Positions 49,281-60,649 of a stretch of DNA of 64,000 nt are shown piece after piece. The stretch's first letter is position 1. Every line of letters starts with the position of its first letter. The DNA lies in the NCBI RefSeq assembly GCF_026151205.1, contig NC_087072.1, forward strand, positions 13,802,169 through 13,866,168. Direction: 5' to 3'. The DNA is from Bolinopsis microptera (taxonomy: Eukaryota > Ctenophora > Tentaculata > Lobata > Bolinopsidae). The notes below the pieces were generated by a model. The model worked only from the letters and a program-made list of their open reading frames with translations, was not told the DNA's origin and did not search any database. Position numbers and translations under genes: made by a program.

Positions 49281-50162
49281 ACCTTATCGGACCTTATTTG
49301 AACGGACATTAAATGAACAGACATGATTATGAACAGACATTAAATGAACGGACATAATTATGAACGGACATTAATATGAACGCTAGAAGGCATTCAAAAC
49401 CATCAAAAATCCGAATTTTTTGACGTTTTTTAAAATTTCAGCAAATGATTTTTAAAACCATTTTTTATACAGTAAGTTAAAATATGTGTATATGATCAGT
49501 GTCTAATATCAAAATCACATATCATCTTCATCAAATGGGTTTTCGTGCATGAAATAGTCCATGCTTAAAGCATCAGTGATTTCTAGCTTTATGGAAACTT
49601 TTATTTATCAAACGACCCTGGTCCTGCATTCCAGTGTCAACTTAATTACAAGCCATTCGGCGTGAAGTGGTTTTATCTTAAACAACTTTAGGTTAACCTT
49701 AACATCACTTGGAGCTTTCCTAGCACTGTTTCATTACCTCCCCTGATTAATATGAACTATAACAACGTCGGATAATGTCCTTGGAAACACGATTTACCGT
49801 AATATCTAGAGGCTGGAACAAGTTTGTCATGTTGGCGGGGACTACTAGCTCATGAACTATGTTGTTGAGTGCCACAATTTCGTTAACTTTTTCCGCCAAG
49901 TGACCCTTGAAGTTGAAAACATCATATACAAATAAAGTTTTCTGTGCCTCCCGTGCAGATCAAAGAGAACCTTTCCGTCGTTATAACTTAAGGCACAATA
50001 TAGTTCTCATAGTTGTCATATTCTGGACAAAAAGTTCAAAGTGGAAAAAAAAAAAAAAATTCAACGGACTTTAATGCGGACTTTATTTGAACGGACATTA
50101 ACATGAACGTTAGGGCCTCCAGCGTTCAATTAATTTCCGTCCTAATAAGGTCCGATAAGGTA
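49281..50162. mobile_element. TIR element of about 880 bp
   Basis: ACCTTATCGGACCTTAT at 49281 pairs with ATAAGGTCCGATAAGGT ending at about 50161. Inside both ends AACGGACATTAA units repeat (about 49300-49380 and 50065-50110). No transposase. Related ends occur at about 56487 and 57957. Confidence 0.72.
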
Positions 50163-50610
50163 TTACCTTTCTCTCTGTGAGTGTGACCACGGGCTTTCTA
50201 ATTCTAGTATAGTGGTAGTAGTAGTATTATATAATACGAGACAAGATTTTCGTGATCGTGATCGTGACCTCCACGAAAGTTATATCGTAGGTTATAATTA
50301 TATCGTATACTCTAAGATCGATCGTAACTTTACGATCACTCTGAGATCATGTAATTTGATTTAATTAGCCTCCGGAATTTTGTCCACGAAACTCAATTCA
50401 AGGTTGATCGTAGAGCAAATTGTTTTATCACGTGACGCAGTAGTCAGTACATTGACCAATATAGGAGATTCGCAACAAAAGTTAATTCACGCAGTCGGAA
50501 CGCGCAGCTCTTCCTGCTAAACTGTCCAAAGCTAAGGTGTAATGATTTCCACCAATTGCTGAGAGGGGGCGCCGATCTGGCGCCATGCACCAGTATTTCG
50601 CTGCTCCTTT

Positions 50611-50880
50611 TCAATGTTGCGAAATGCGAAGCTCGGTCCTAGCAGAGCATGACGTGTCAATCCGTTTCTTCCTAACATCCCACCATTTTCTGTCTCCTTT
50701 ACCGTTGATTGCGTTCACCGACTTCATTATTGCTAACCACACTTTCTCCTTCGCCTCGCTGGTTACAGTATATAGTACTAGTAGGGGTAATAGCTGTGTT
50801 CTTCCCCGCCTCCTGCATAATATAACTTGCACCTCCTCCGAGGTGAAGTTCCGCTTTCGTTACTTCTTGACAACTGCAGT
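50611..50880 (-). pseudogene. Myb/SANT-like domain fragment, Harbinger type
   Basis: The minus strand reads RNFTSEEVQVILCRRRG, then KEKVWLAIMKSVNAINGKGD and RKWWDVRKKRIDTSC, matching the NFT.EE...W..I...VN......+.VKKKW pattern of Myb/SANT-like proteins encoded by Harbinger elements. The trihelix spacing is right, but the frame has no start or partner transposase nearby. The plus-strand frame over the same DNA is its shadow. Confidence 0.55.
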
Positions 50881-51189
50881 TACGGGCTCCGCCTTCTGTT
50901 TCTTTCTTTTCCTTTTCCCTTATAGTGAGGCATTGATCATGGTTATCGGCGGGGTTATTCCAATATTCGAAGTAGCGAGGTCGCCATCTGATGTAATTCT
51001 AGCGAGGTCAGTGTTTAAAGTTGTTACTGTTAGGTCAGTGTCCAAATAAGGTCTTGTCGAATCCGATGAGATCTGTTCAACATTGGATGAGGACGGCTGG
51101 TCTATATAGGATCAGAAGGTGGATTTATAGCGGTAATATCAGATACGGTCTGCATGATGAAGGTTGATAAGTATAACAGAAAATAAATT

Positions 51190-51285
51190 TTATTATTGGC
51201 CGCGTCACGGGATTAGTGGTCGCGAAGGGATTATTGGCCGTGAAGGGATTATTGGCCGTGAGGGGAATATTCTTTCCGGTGAAGG
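51190..51285. repeat. ATTATTGGCCGTGAAGGG tandem
   Basis: Units of about 18 bp (GGGATTATTGGCCGTGAA), four to five copies, degenerate at the ends. The plus-strand frame across them is incidental. Confidence 0.75.
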
Positions 51286-51777
51286 GAATTATTATCATGA
51301 GGTTGTTTATATTTTTATCATAGCCAGTGTCCGGTATGATCTGAATGATAATAATTTTAATTTCGTTTAATAGGTATAGGAAGACGATTCAGTAATAGCG
51401 TAATATCGACCTCCAAGTTGATCGTAAGTCCCTAAAAGTTGACAAATAGGTGTCGTGAGTTATATCGTAAGCAGTAATTTCTACGATCAACCAAAAGTTC
51501 AACTTACGATCAAATTTTGAATCTACGATCGCGTGATTCACCTCACGCAACCATCACGCTCCTTATTTGGGTTAATAAGGTAGTAGTATGATCTCATATG
51601 TAGATCGTAAAGTTATATCGTAAGTAGCTAATCTTAAAGCTCAATCGTAAGGCTTAATTCGATTAACGTTTCGTGGACAGATTGATAGTTACTTTGATAG
51701 TAGATGTCTCACGATCGTAAATATTACAGCCTAAGTTTGATCATAACTGTTTCGTGGAGGACACCCAGGAAATGTTG

Positions 51778-51890
51778 TGAAGTTTCTGCTTCCCTTGGGC
51801 AGTGTTCGCAGTCTTGCGTCTCAAAGTTGACGTTGTTAGCCACAGTCTGAAAGTAAGCTAGTGGGCTGTGCCCTGATAGTAGCCATGTTG
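51778..51890 (-). pseudogene. Retrotransposon C-terminal tail fragment
   Basis: A near-identical copy of 56683-56795 (one-base difference in CCCTTGGG). In the minus frame of that copy it reads LLSGHSPLAYFQ and DCEHCPGK. Flanks differ, so this is a short duplicated piece. Confidence 0.65.
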
Positions 51891-51894
51891 GTGA

Positions 51895-52020
51895 ACGGAC
51901 CGAATCACTACATGACTGAATCCCTACCGGACTGAATCACTACCAATCACTATTGGTAGGGATTGAGGTATATTTCAGGACTGAATCACTACCGGACTGA
52001 ATCACTACCGCTAATATCTA
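51895..52020. repeat. GGACTGAATCACTACC repeat with internal palindrome
   Basis: The 16-mer or close variants occur five times, and ACCAATCACTATTGGTAGG forms an inverted pair in the middle. It lies 0.2 kb from the MULE gene stop and could be part of an element end; not proven. Confidence 0.6.
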
Positions 52021-52225
52021 GACCTAACCACTTTGATGTGATCCCTACTGAACTTTGCAATAAAGGCATAATTATTCGTATTTCATTAGTTAATTATTTT
52101 ATTTTTTGCTAATTATTATTACATTTTTCGTGATAATTGACTAAGCAGAAATTTGGTCAAAGAATAATAGATAATATACTGATACAGTAATTTAAATCAC
52201 ACAATAATAAGTAAACATTAAAGCA

Positions 52226-53587
52226 TTAACCCAAAATCTTAGATCCAACAGCTTTCAGAAACTCGGTAACATCCCCAAAGTTATCATAATCATCAACCAT
52301 ACGTTGCATTTCCAGGTCAAACTTCTCCCACTTTGCTGCTCTCTTGAAGGGTTTTCTGGTGAGGATGTTGGTGATCTTCACGTCTGTCAAAGCCTGCTCC
52401 CTCTTGATGCACTCTAAGAACTTCCAGATAGAAGGGTTGTGACAGTTGACCAAGGAGGCGAAGCCGCTGTTCCAACCCTCTGCGATGTTGCTGGAGCGAG
52501 GTAGTAACATCTGGGCCGCTTCGTGGTGATTCCAGGAGTCGTGCCTGAAGAGAGGAGGGGTGGAGGTGGTTCCGATCCATGTCGACTCAAAGTATCTTGC
52601 GAAGGCAGTCATCTCAGCAGGAAGAGAAGGTTTGAGAAGCCGCCACGCCTGGTCCACATCACTGACTGGAACGAAGGGGAGAGCTCCAATCTGCATGAAG
52701 GACTTTCTGATAGGAGAGTTGTCGCTAGAGTAGTCAGCAGCAAGTCCCTCGCTCTGCAGGTGTCTCCACAAGGACTGTCTCAAGGTAGTACCAGGCCAGA
52801 CGTTGGAGACTGCGTTTCTGATAGCGATTTCATAGTCCACCAGCACCGACTGAGGGTAGAAGGGTCCGTAGGAGTCCAGTTCGTTGAGGATGTTCTCGTA
52901 CATGATGGTGCGCTTCCCGGGTAGGAGTCCAAAGACTGCAGGGATTCTCCATCCAGTAGGGTGTAAGGCATGGACTGTGAAGAGTTGAGTAAACAGGTCT
53001 GGAGAGGTCTTAAAGGTTCCATCCACGACGAGGTGATCTGACTGATAGATGATGTTGATGTTGTCTGCAGTACCAAGGAGGATAGATCTTCTGGTGTCGG
53101 TGTCGTAGGAGGAGTCCCAGAGCAACATAGTGTCACCACCGGGAGAGGTCAGGTAGTTAGGAGGAATCACCAGGTCTTCTAAGGAGATGGGGTTGACAGG
53201 ATGGGAGTAGGCTTTCTGTCTGGCTCGTCTGACTAGTCGTGCCAATGACTTGGGATCACAGTTGAGCCGGGACGAGGCTTCGAAGGATAGTCCAGCGACA
53301 GAGTCTGCAACAATCTGCTTAGTTGAGTTCTCAGTAGTAGCTGCGAGGGTCTTCATTTTAGACTTGGAGCGGTGGGCTGCAATTTCTGCTGGTTGAGATT
53401 CGTGATCATGAGGGGCAGCAGAACAGAAGGTGTCCTGGACAAGGATCAGGCGGGACTTGCACTTGTTGCACTTCCAGTAGGTCTTGTCTTCCCTCTTTCT
53501 GTTAAGGTGGTAGAGGTGACCATCGTAGAGGACGTTGCGGCTGCCTTTCTTTCTGCCAGGAATAAACTCGATGGATGAGGAAGACAT
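52226..53587 (-). CDS. FLYWCH zinc finger plus MULE transposase protein
   Basis: 453 residues, uninterrupted, ATG at 53587. Residues 10-62 form a FLYWCH zinc finger with Cys40, Cys43, His60 and His62. Residues 180-290 carry the MULE (Mutator-like) transposase core: HLVVDGTFKTSP with Asp189, QLFTVHA, and LVDYEIAIRNAV with Asp251 as the likely second acid. The middle and C-terminus are helical (NHHEAAQMLLPRSSNIAEGW). Such genes belong to MULE-type elements and several have become host genes. Absence of stops suggests recent activity or selection. Sequence from 53628 upstream recurs at 57368 without the gene. Confidence 0.85.
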   Translation of the reverse strand: MSSSSIEFIPGRKKGSRNVLYDGHLYHLNRKREDKTYWKCNKCKSRLILVQDTFCSAAPHDHESQPAEIAAHRSKSKMKTLAATTENSTKQIVADSVAGLSFEASSRLNCDPKSLARLVRRARQKAYSHPVNPISLEDLVIPPNYLTSPGGDTMLLWDSSYDTDTRRSILLGTADNINIIYQSDHLVVDGTFKTSPDLFTQLFTVHALHPTGWRIPAVFGLLPGKRTIMYENILNELDSYGPFYPQSVLVDYEIAIRNAVSNVWPGTTLRQSLWRHLQSEGLAADYSSDNSPIRKSFMQIGALPFVPVSDVDQAWRLLKPSLPAEMTAFARYFESTWIGTTSTPPLFRHDSWNHHEAAQMLLPRSSNIAEGWNSGFASLVNCHNPSIWKFLECIKREQALTDVKITNILTRKPFKRAAKWEKFDLEMQRMVDDYDNFGDVTEFLKAVGSKILG

Positions 53588-53672
53588 AGTGGTATAAGAT
53601 AAACACAGGCGTTGCGGGTTTATATAGCCGTTGCAATCTATAATAATAAATCAATTTTATATTGGAGAAACT

Positions 53673-54619
53673 CAGGGGTCGACCGAGGGCAGGATTTTCG
53701 ACCGAGGCCGAGGCCGAGGAAAATACAGTTAGTTAAGACCAAGGCCGAGGACAACCGAGGTTTCTTTTTTTGACCGAGGCCGAGGAGTGCAAATTTTGAC
53801 CGAGGCCGAGGCCGAGGCCGAGGAATTTTTGCAGAAAAATTGTTGGGAAAAAGGGCATTGTTTATTAGGAAAAGCGCACTGTACCTAATCAGATTGTACT
53901 GTGTACTGTGTACTGTGTACACACGTTACAATCATTATGAAGGGGCAAGTTCGCCAAGAGTCAGGAGTGGGCATGCCCAGGCAGGATCTGAGTAATTGAC
54001 AGTGAAACCTTGCTGAGTGTTCAAGGAAATATCTATCTGCGCCGGCGAGCTCAGCAGCACCAGAGAGATTGTTTTCTACAGCAGGGCACATCCTGAAGTT
54101 AAATCGCCTCAGCCTTAAGCCAACAAACTTTGAGGGGTGCTTGTTTCTCAAAAAGAACATCGGAACATTTGGGGACGACTTCGGCCCCTGTCCAAATGAA
54201 TTTGAAGCCCCAAATAAAGAGGACTGTCCCCCTTCTGAGCTGTGCACAGAAGATTATTCTGATTCAGAGTGCTCAGATATTGTCATTTCATCAGACGATG
54301 AATCTTAGACTATGATATTTTTAGTTTTGTGTCCTGGTCAATTGGTCGTTTTATTTTCAATTTTACAAATTCGTTTACATTAACCTCTGTAAGTCTGTAG
54401 AAAAATTCCCAAAATTTCAACAAAAATCCTCGGTCAAATCCTCGGTAAAATCGTCAAATTTCGCCGAGGCCGAGGAATTTCGAATCTATTTTTGACCGAG
54501 GCCGAGGCGAACCGAGGAATTGTCCTCCTGACCGAGGCCGAGGCCGAGGCTGAGGCCGAGGAAAAATCGCCATTCCTCGGTAAAACCGAGGCCGAGGCCG
54601 AGGACTCGGTCGACCCTTG
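53673..54619. mobile_element. hAT transposon remnant with CCGAGG arrays, inserted upstream of the MULE gene
   Basis: Ends CAGGGGTCGACC and GGTCGACCCTTG are inverted with one mismatch. The 8-bp GAGAAACT lies on both sides (53665-53672 and 54620-54627), and the uninterrupted site exists at about 57408. Both ends hold arrays of GAGGCC/CCGAGG. hAT-type ends and 8-bp duplication agree with the transposase fragment inside. Confidence 0.92.
54020..54308 (+). pseudogene. hAT transposase C-terminal fragment
   Basis: In frame: RKYLSAPASSAAPERLFSTAG, continuing to HILKLNRLSLKPTNFEGCL FLKKN and an acidic tail ending at TAG 54308. The APERxFSxAG...R..L.P.N......F.K.N pattern is the hAT dimerisation region. 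The catalytic part is missing. Confidence 0.85.
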
Positions 54620-54627
54620 GAGAAACT

Positions 54628-54890
54628 CTTTAGTCTCGTCTAATATTATATAATGCGAATAAAATGGGGGTGACAGGCTCTGTTAACTTGGTGAAAAAAA
54701 TCGCCATCAGGTCTAAATTCTTTTCTGTCTAAAGGGCTCAAGGTATAGGTAATAAGATTTCAGTTTGGAGAGTGATACAATTTCACTGATGCAGCTAGGT
54801 TTCGAAATGTACCGGGAACTTGTAATTCATAGACTGTGTATTTTATCAATTACCATACTAGGAACCGACCGGATATCCGGCTGAATATTT
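54628..54890. repeat. Copy 1 of a duplicated 520-bp segment (continues from 53628)
   Basis: 53628-53672 plus 54620-54890 match 57368-57913: GTCTCGTCTAATATTATATA, GGGGGTGACAGGCTCTG, CACTGATGCAGCTAG and CGACCGGATATCCGGCTG. Copy 2 has an extra 228 bp at about 57558-57785; copy 1 has the hAT. May be a MULE terminal region; not proven. Confidence 0.85.
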
Positions 54891-55114
54891 TTTTTGAAAC
54901 GGAGAAAAGTGGTTTCCAGAAAACATTTTCGGTCCGAGTCATTCTCGATACGTAAATCCTGCTTCTGAGTGCAAAATTGTGGAGAAAAGTGGTTTCCAGA
55001 AAAACATTTTAAAAAAGAATTCAGAAAACCGAAAAGCCAACCTCCCCCTTCACCTACCTCTAGCAGTAGCAAACCTCTAATATTGCTCTATATCGCGTTT
55101 AATATTACGCCACA

Positions 55115-55275
55115 TGTTATAGTGCCGCAAGTGCCGCATGTTACATAAGATAGTCATAGTGCTGCAATTGTGCCACATGTGAGTGCCGCATGTTACATAT
55201 GAAAGTGCCGCAAGTGCCACAAGTGCCACACGTTAGTGCCGCAATTGTGCCGCATGATAGTGCCACAGTGCCGCA
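55115..55275. repeat. Degenerate AGTGCCGCA(AGT)/TGTTACAT repeat
   Basis: AGTGCCGCA or AGTGCCACA recurs about ten times with ATGTTACATA and ATTGTGCC spacers. Nothing coding from 54.9 to 56.3 kb, apart from a single arm of the TGGGCGGCGCTCAGCC repeat at about 55930-56010. Confidence 0.75.
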
Positions 55276-56279
55276 TTTACGTAATAAGGTCGGCTCTCTA
55301 TTATCTAATCAGCCCAGATTTGTTTGTCCCTTATATTATAGTTGTACTGAATATTTCTTAATAATTGACCCTGAAATAGGTACTCCTTAATACTTTAATA
55401 CTTTAATAACATATATTTTGTCAGGGTAAATAGTTTCCGGTCGGAACGAAACCGGCTATATTGCTCTGGTGCTATATTTTCAATCTGATACAGATAACGA
55501 AATTAATGAAGGTAAATTGTCGATGATCCAGGATACCTTAAAACTATAAAAGTTAGCGGTCCCTGTTCCAGAAAGAAAATTATATCAATACTGCTCATAG
55601 TCATGAGTGGGCCCACACGTGTCGGTCTCTTGGTCTGATATTTGGGCTTAGCTGTGAGTGTTTCTCTTTCTGGGGAAGAACTTGCAATTATAATGCAACT
55701 TTCTGTTGCAATGTTCGAGAATTGTGATTGATTATTTCAACTCTTTTTGTATTGAATAAGTAAACAGATATTCGAATAAACAGACTAAGTACATATTGTA
55801 TAATAATCATTATACTCATTGTCATTTTGTTGTAGGTTAGTTTTTGTCAAACTTTTAGTTTAATTTTATCTGATTCGATAATTAAGAGCTTGCGTCATTT
55901 AGACATTGTCACACCTTTTTTCAAAATGCCTTACTGGGCGGCGCTCAGCCTGTCATTCCGCCGAATCTTTATTGTTTATGAACATAATAGCCTGGGGTCC
56001 CCAGGTAAAAAATGCAGAGAAATTGCAGTCTCCAACTTTTGTCAAACTACAATAAAACTGAATTATGAATTAATATGTGGTTTCTTTCGAACATACGTGT
56101 AACGTGACATTTTTAAATTGTATATTCGGCTTAGCCACTATATATGTACGTTTCACCACTGGCAACTTATAGTGAATTTTAGGAAATTTAACATGGAATA
56201 ACTATAAGGAATGTTATGCTAAACAGTAAATATGCTGTCTATGTAAACAGTTTTCCGTCAAATATCCAATCGATTTCTC

Positions 56280-56490
56280 GGGAAAATTAACAATCAAATG
56301 TCGTAACGTGATTTATTTAATTTCATTTTAAATTTTTGGCACTGAGTTAACTGTTTTAATAGAAATTTCTTTGAAAGAATCATCAGCAGTTGGAATCCGA
56401 ATTGTAGTACGTTTTTTATCAAGTAGATCAGAGCAGTTGGAATTTGTGTTTCCTGGACAATTAGATTACCAGTTTGTAGGACTAGGACTA
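56280..56490 (-). repeat. Duplicated segment, pair with 61600-61833
   Basis: Both begin CAATCGATTTCTCGGGA and share ATTTCTTTGAAAGAATCATC and GTTTTTTATCAAGTAGATCA. In one minus frame both keep SDLLDKKR, DSFKE and KTVNSVP before a stop, so they may be the end of an old coding sequence. Here the segment stops at CTTATCGGACCTTATTTGA, an end like that of the 49.3-kb element. Confidence 0.7.
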
Positions 56491-56644
56491 TCTTATCGGA
56501 CCTTATTTGACCGGAAATTAAATGTACGGACATAATTATGTCTTTCTGATTGTTCCACAAACTTTATGATGTGGTTGATTTTGCTGTTGATAATTTCCTC
56601 CATTGTGAGTAGAGGTGTACCAAATATCCTCATTCTGATAGTCA

Positions 56645-56947
56645 TCAGCTGTACACATTCACATTGACATAGGAAATGTTGTGAAGTTTCTGCTTCCCTG
56701 GGCAGTGTTCGCAGTCTTGCGTCTCAAAGTTGACGTTGTTAGCCACAGTCTGAAAGTAAGCTAGTGGGCTGTGCCCTGATAGTAGCCATGTTACCCATCT
56801 GAGGTGAGTTCCTGAGATATTAATATTCCTGTATTTGTATTTGTTGAGGAACAATCCAAGAGGGATTTTCCCTTTATCACTGAGGGCGACCTGTTGGTAT
56901 TTGTTGAGGTGTAATTTGAAGAGGTACTCCTCACAATCAAGAGCCAC
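56645..56947 (-). pseudogene. Retrotransposon C-terminal domain fragment
   Basis: 100 residues with HLRWVTWLLSGHSPLAYFQ followed by DCEHCPGKQKLHN, like the H..L...LTGH..L......C..C....T..H tail found after the RNase H or RT of many LINE-type elements. Upstream 56950-57010 may continue it (GVAETPRSK). No RT nearby. Confidence 0.6.
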
Positions 56948-57367
56948 TTTGGTCTACTTACTGCGAGGTGTCTCAGCTACGCCTACATGCAGGTTGGGGG
57001 TCCCCTCTTTTTTTTCTTGCTTTGCTGTTTGGTCTGTACTGATCACCATTATTTAGGACTCGACATAATTTAGTGTTTTACAGTGTGGGAGCTTGGGAGT
57101 AACTCTTAGAGGGAATATTTTCGATCAGATTTGCAAGGGTTTTGCTTGACCGTCCTTTTTCCATTTCCTGCTCTCATTAGCGATTCATCAAGAGCGCTTT
57201 TTCTATGGGATTTATTTTCGTTGACTTACATATTGCGTAGTCTGAACTCTGATATCATTGTGGTAATTTAATTTCAGGAAGCTGCAAGATTTTGCAATTT
57301 TTTATTTCCGGGTGCAGATAATTATATAGACTTAAAATAGAATTAAAGTCTATGTACCAAGCGCTTA

Positions 57368-57913
57368 TAAGGGCCGTTGCAATCTATAAATCGATTTTAT
57401 ATTGGAGAAACTCTTTATAGTCTCGTCTAATATTATATAATGAGAATGAAATGGGGGTGACAGGCTCTGTTAACTTGGTGAGAAAAATCGCCACCAGGTC
57501 TAAATTCTTCTCTTTCTAAGACTAAAGGGCTGAAGGTATAGGTAATAAGATTTCAGTGACGTTTCTCCGTTTATTATTCGCATTTGTTTATGTTATACGT
57601 ATAGTAATAGAGTTATAGTATTAGTAGTTGCCACGACATATTTGCCCCGGCTAGTTCTCTATGAATCAGGAATCTCATGTCTACAGTATCGAATTATAAT
57701 CAGTGTGCAGTTAATATATATTATCTTTTATAACAAGCATCCAATTATTAACCACTCGTATCTTAAACTATACTATTATCTATCGTTTGGAGAGTGATAC
57801 AATTTCACTGATGCAGCTAGATTTCGAAACCGGGAACTTGTAATTCATAGACTGTGTATTTTATCAATTACCATACTTATAGGAACCGACCGGATATCCG
57901 GCTGAATATTTTT
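57368..57913. repeat. Copy 2 of the duplicated 520-bp segment
   Basis: Matches the sequence upstream of the MULE gene but lacks both hAT and gene. It contains 228 bp (about 57558-57785) absent from copy 1. It is followed by GAACGCTAGGGCCTCCAGCG, also found near 50105. Confidence 0.85.
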
Positions 57914-58911
57914 TTAAAAGGTGAACGCTAGGGCCTCCAGCGTTCAAGTATAATGTGATAAGGTAGTAATAGAGGTATATACGACATTTGATTGTTAATT
58001 GTCCCGAGAAATCGACTGGATATTTGACCAAAACCCATACTCATGGGTAGAGTGGACCGCTGCCAGTGTCTTTCTTTCCCAAATAAAATTTGAATAACCG
58101 TCCGCAAATGCAAAATGTTACGCTCCTTTTTCCATTCATTTACAACTGTAATAGATTATGAAGAGAATCCCAATTTGATAATTTTCGTACGTATCGATTT
58201 TGACTGCTCCTCGAGCTGGCTTTCTATAATTAGTCCCTCTTTACGGAGAGAGCGCGATTTGGGCATTATGTTTGCACTATGTTATGAGACCTAGACATCG
58301 TTACTGGAGAGCGATTTTGGCTATCGCTAGCACCATAGTGCTGCAGGATAAGTTACCAAATTATCCTGAAGTAGCATTTTATATTGATTGATATGAACTG
58401 ACACATAAGTGTAATGACTGGGTTAAACGAAATATGATGTTGTACTATTAGGATGAGGCCGCAAGGTTGAATTATAAAGTTTTGAGCGATAGAGTTGTTT
58501 TATAATAGCGCTGGGATATTCAGATATTTAATTGTGTTACCAAATCTTCAGCGGGACCTTTGTTGTCTGTATCGTGAAAGTTCCATCGTGGTGTCTGGTA
58601 GGATCCTTTCTTCATTTTATTACGTCGTGTCACCATCCAGAATACTATCTAAGGGTGTCTAAGAGAGCGGGAACTGGAAAAAGGACGGTCAAGCAAAACC
58701 CTTGCAAATCTGAACGAAGATATTCCCTCTAAGGTTGGCTCCGTGATTGCATTGTCGATCATTCGCCCTCTTAAAGCTATTCACCGGAATTAACTCCTCA
58801 TTTGCTTGTTAAATTAAAACATTGTATTGCATATTGGTTAAGAATGCCTCTAGTTGTGCTCTCCGCTGACATAAAACTTAAAAGTAAAACGGTAAAAACA
58901 TATTAATACTA

Positions 58912-59126
58912 CAGGGTGAGTTGAAAATAGTGTGTGGAATGTACCTAAATGGCTCTAATTTTTTGGCAAAAAATCAACCAGGCCAAATTATGAGTTAGAA
59001 TCAAATGAGAGGCAAGAATGAAATATGTAAAGTTTATGAACTGATAGCAATTCACCGTTCAAAATTTGCTCCTTCATAAAAAATGATAGATTTTTAGATT
59101 CCACACACTATTTTCAACTCACCCTG
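58912..59126. mobile_element. 215-bp TA-flanked MITE
   Basis: CAGGGTGAGTTGAAAATAGT and its complement form terminal repeats of about 31 bp, with TA on both sides. CAGGGTG also begins the neighbouring larger element 30 bp away. Mariner-like ends. Confidence 0.88.
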
Positions 59127-59155
59127 TATAATATTAATTGCATATTAAGATAGTA

Positions 59156-60271
59156 CAGGGTGGCCCATAAGTGACTACCCACACGCAACCTCTTAATAAC
59201 TCACGTAATTCGTCTCCAAATTGCACCAAAATTTCAGAGATTATAGATATGGGTCAAACTTAGATTTCCTGAAAGTTTCGTAAGCCACGCCCAATTACAG
59301 TGGGCGTGGCGTGACACTCCCTCTTTTTCACTATTGTCTTCATAAAATGAGAACGCTTTAAGCTAAGAACTCAAAATTTTTTGCACACATTTGGCTTGAT
59401 AATTGAAAACTTTTCCAAAAGTTTCAAGTTCATTGGTTTAAATATGGCTGAGTTATGACCATTTTAAAATCCATCGGATATGTGATCCGAGCACTCAGTC
59501 AGTGATATTTGCACTCAATTAGTGATCTCGTCACCCAATCTGATCAAGAGTAAGGCGTTAGCGTGTATTAATGAGGTTCATTAGGCTTTGATTGGATACC
59601 GTTCTCTCCACCACTTCATCCGGTCTAGTAGAGCCCCAGTGAATTGCATTCTGGGAGTTGACATATCCGTTTATATGGCCTTGTCGCTGTACCAGATTTC
59701 GTCCTCAAAGTAGGGATCCACATTCTGCTTGGACAGTTAAGCTAAGAACTCAAAAGGAACCTGTGACTAGCAGGGCTAACAAGCCCTGAAATGGTGACAC
59801 CACCATAAATTCGTGTGATAGCGTTTTAGGTGCAGTCAGCTGTATAGGCCGGCCCATAAGCAGGCTGCAACCAATCAAGCGGTGCATGTGAGCCGAACAG
59901 GCCATTAACCAAGTGACGAGATCACTGACTGAGTGCTCGGATCACGTATCCGATGAGTTTTGAAATGGTCATAACTTAGCCATATTTTAACCAATGAACT
60001 TGAAACTTTGGGAAAGGTTTTCAATTATCAAGCCAAATGTGTGCAAAAAATTTTGAGTTCTTAGCTTAAAGCGTTCTCATTTTATGAAGACAATAGTGAA
60101 AAAGAGGGAGTGTCACGCCACGCCCACTGTAATTGGGCGTGGCTTACGAAACTTTCAGGAAATCTAAGTTTGACCCATATCTATAATCTCTGAAATTTTG
60201 GTGCAATTTGGAGACGAATTACGTGAGTTATTAAGAGGTTGCGTGTGGGTAGTCACTTATGGGCCACCCTG
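59156..60271. mobile_element. 1116-bp mariner-like element with 350-bp terminal repeats
   Basis: CAGGGTGGCCCATAAGTGAC at the left and its complement at the right start inverted arms of about 350 bp (59156-59505, 59917-60271), flanked by TA. The centre holds decayed transposase on the minus strand. Confidence 0.9.
59560..59735 (-). pseudogene. Mariner-type transposase fragment
   Basis: Minus strand: DPYFEDEIWYSD in one frame, then HINGYVNSQNAIHWGSTRPD and EVVER in the next, with a frameshift between. GYVNSQN..xWG..xPxEVxER is the block after the second catalytic Asp in mariner-like transposases. Start, first Asp and end are missing. Confidence 0.6.
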
Positions 60272-60649
60272 TAGTTGAAACTCATGAAAGCTACTTACAT
60301 AGAATCTGCACGCGTACAGTATCAGGCACACGGTGTGTTCTTCTGTTGTCAAAATATCAATTATTTCGAGTGATTTCAGTCCTTGATTCTTGGTAGATTC
60401 AACTTTTTTTTACGAGGAGAAGTCAACATAAATTAAAAGCTGAAGCTTGCATTTATTAAAAAATGCGATAGAGTCCAAACTTTTTAAGCATCATCTAGAG
60501 ATGTGATAAGTCGAGAAATCGCTTTTAACAGTACGAAAAGATAACAAGATGGTCTTTTAGAACGGCTGGGATCCGACTATGTGGTTGTATAGCTCTTACA
60601 TCTTAGAAATTCGGAACTTATTGTGTAATTAAAAACTATAGCTTACATA

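Noticed and set aside
50585-51049. 154-residue plus-strand frame
   Set aside because: Antisense to the Myb/SANT-like fragment, which has the recognisable motif.
52317-53139. Extra frames within the MULE gene on both strands
   Set aside because: Out-of-frame shadows of a GC-richer real coding exon.
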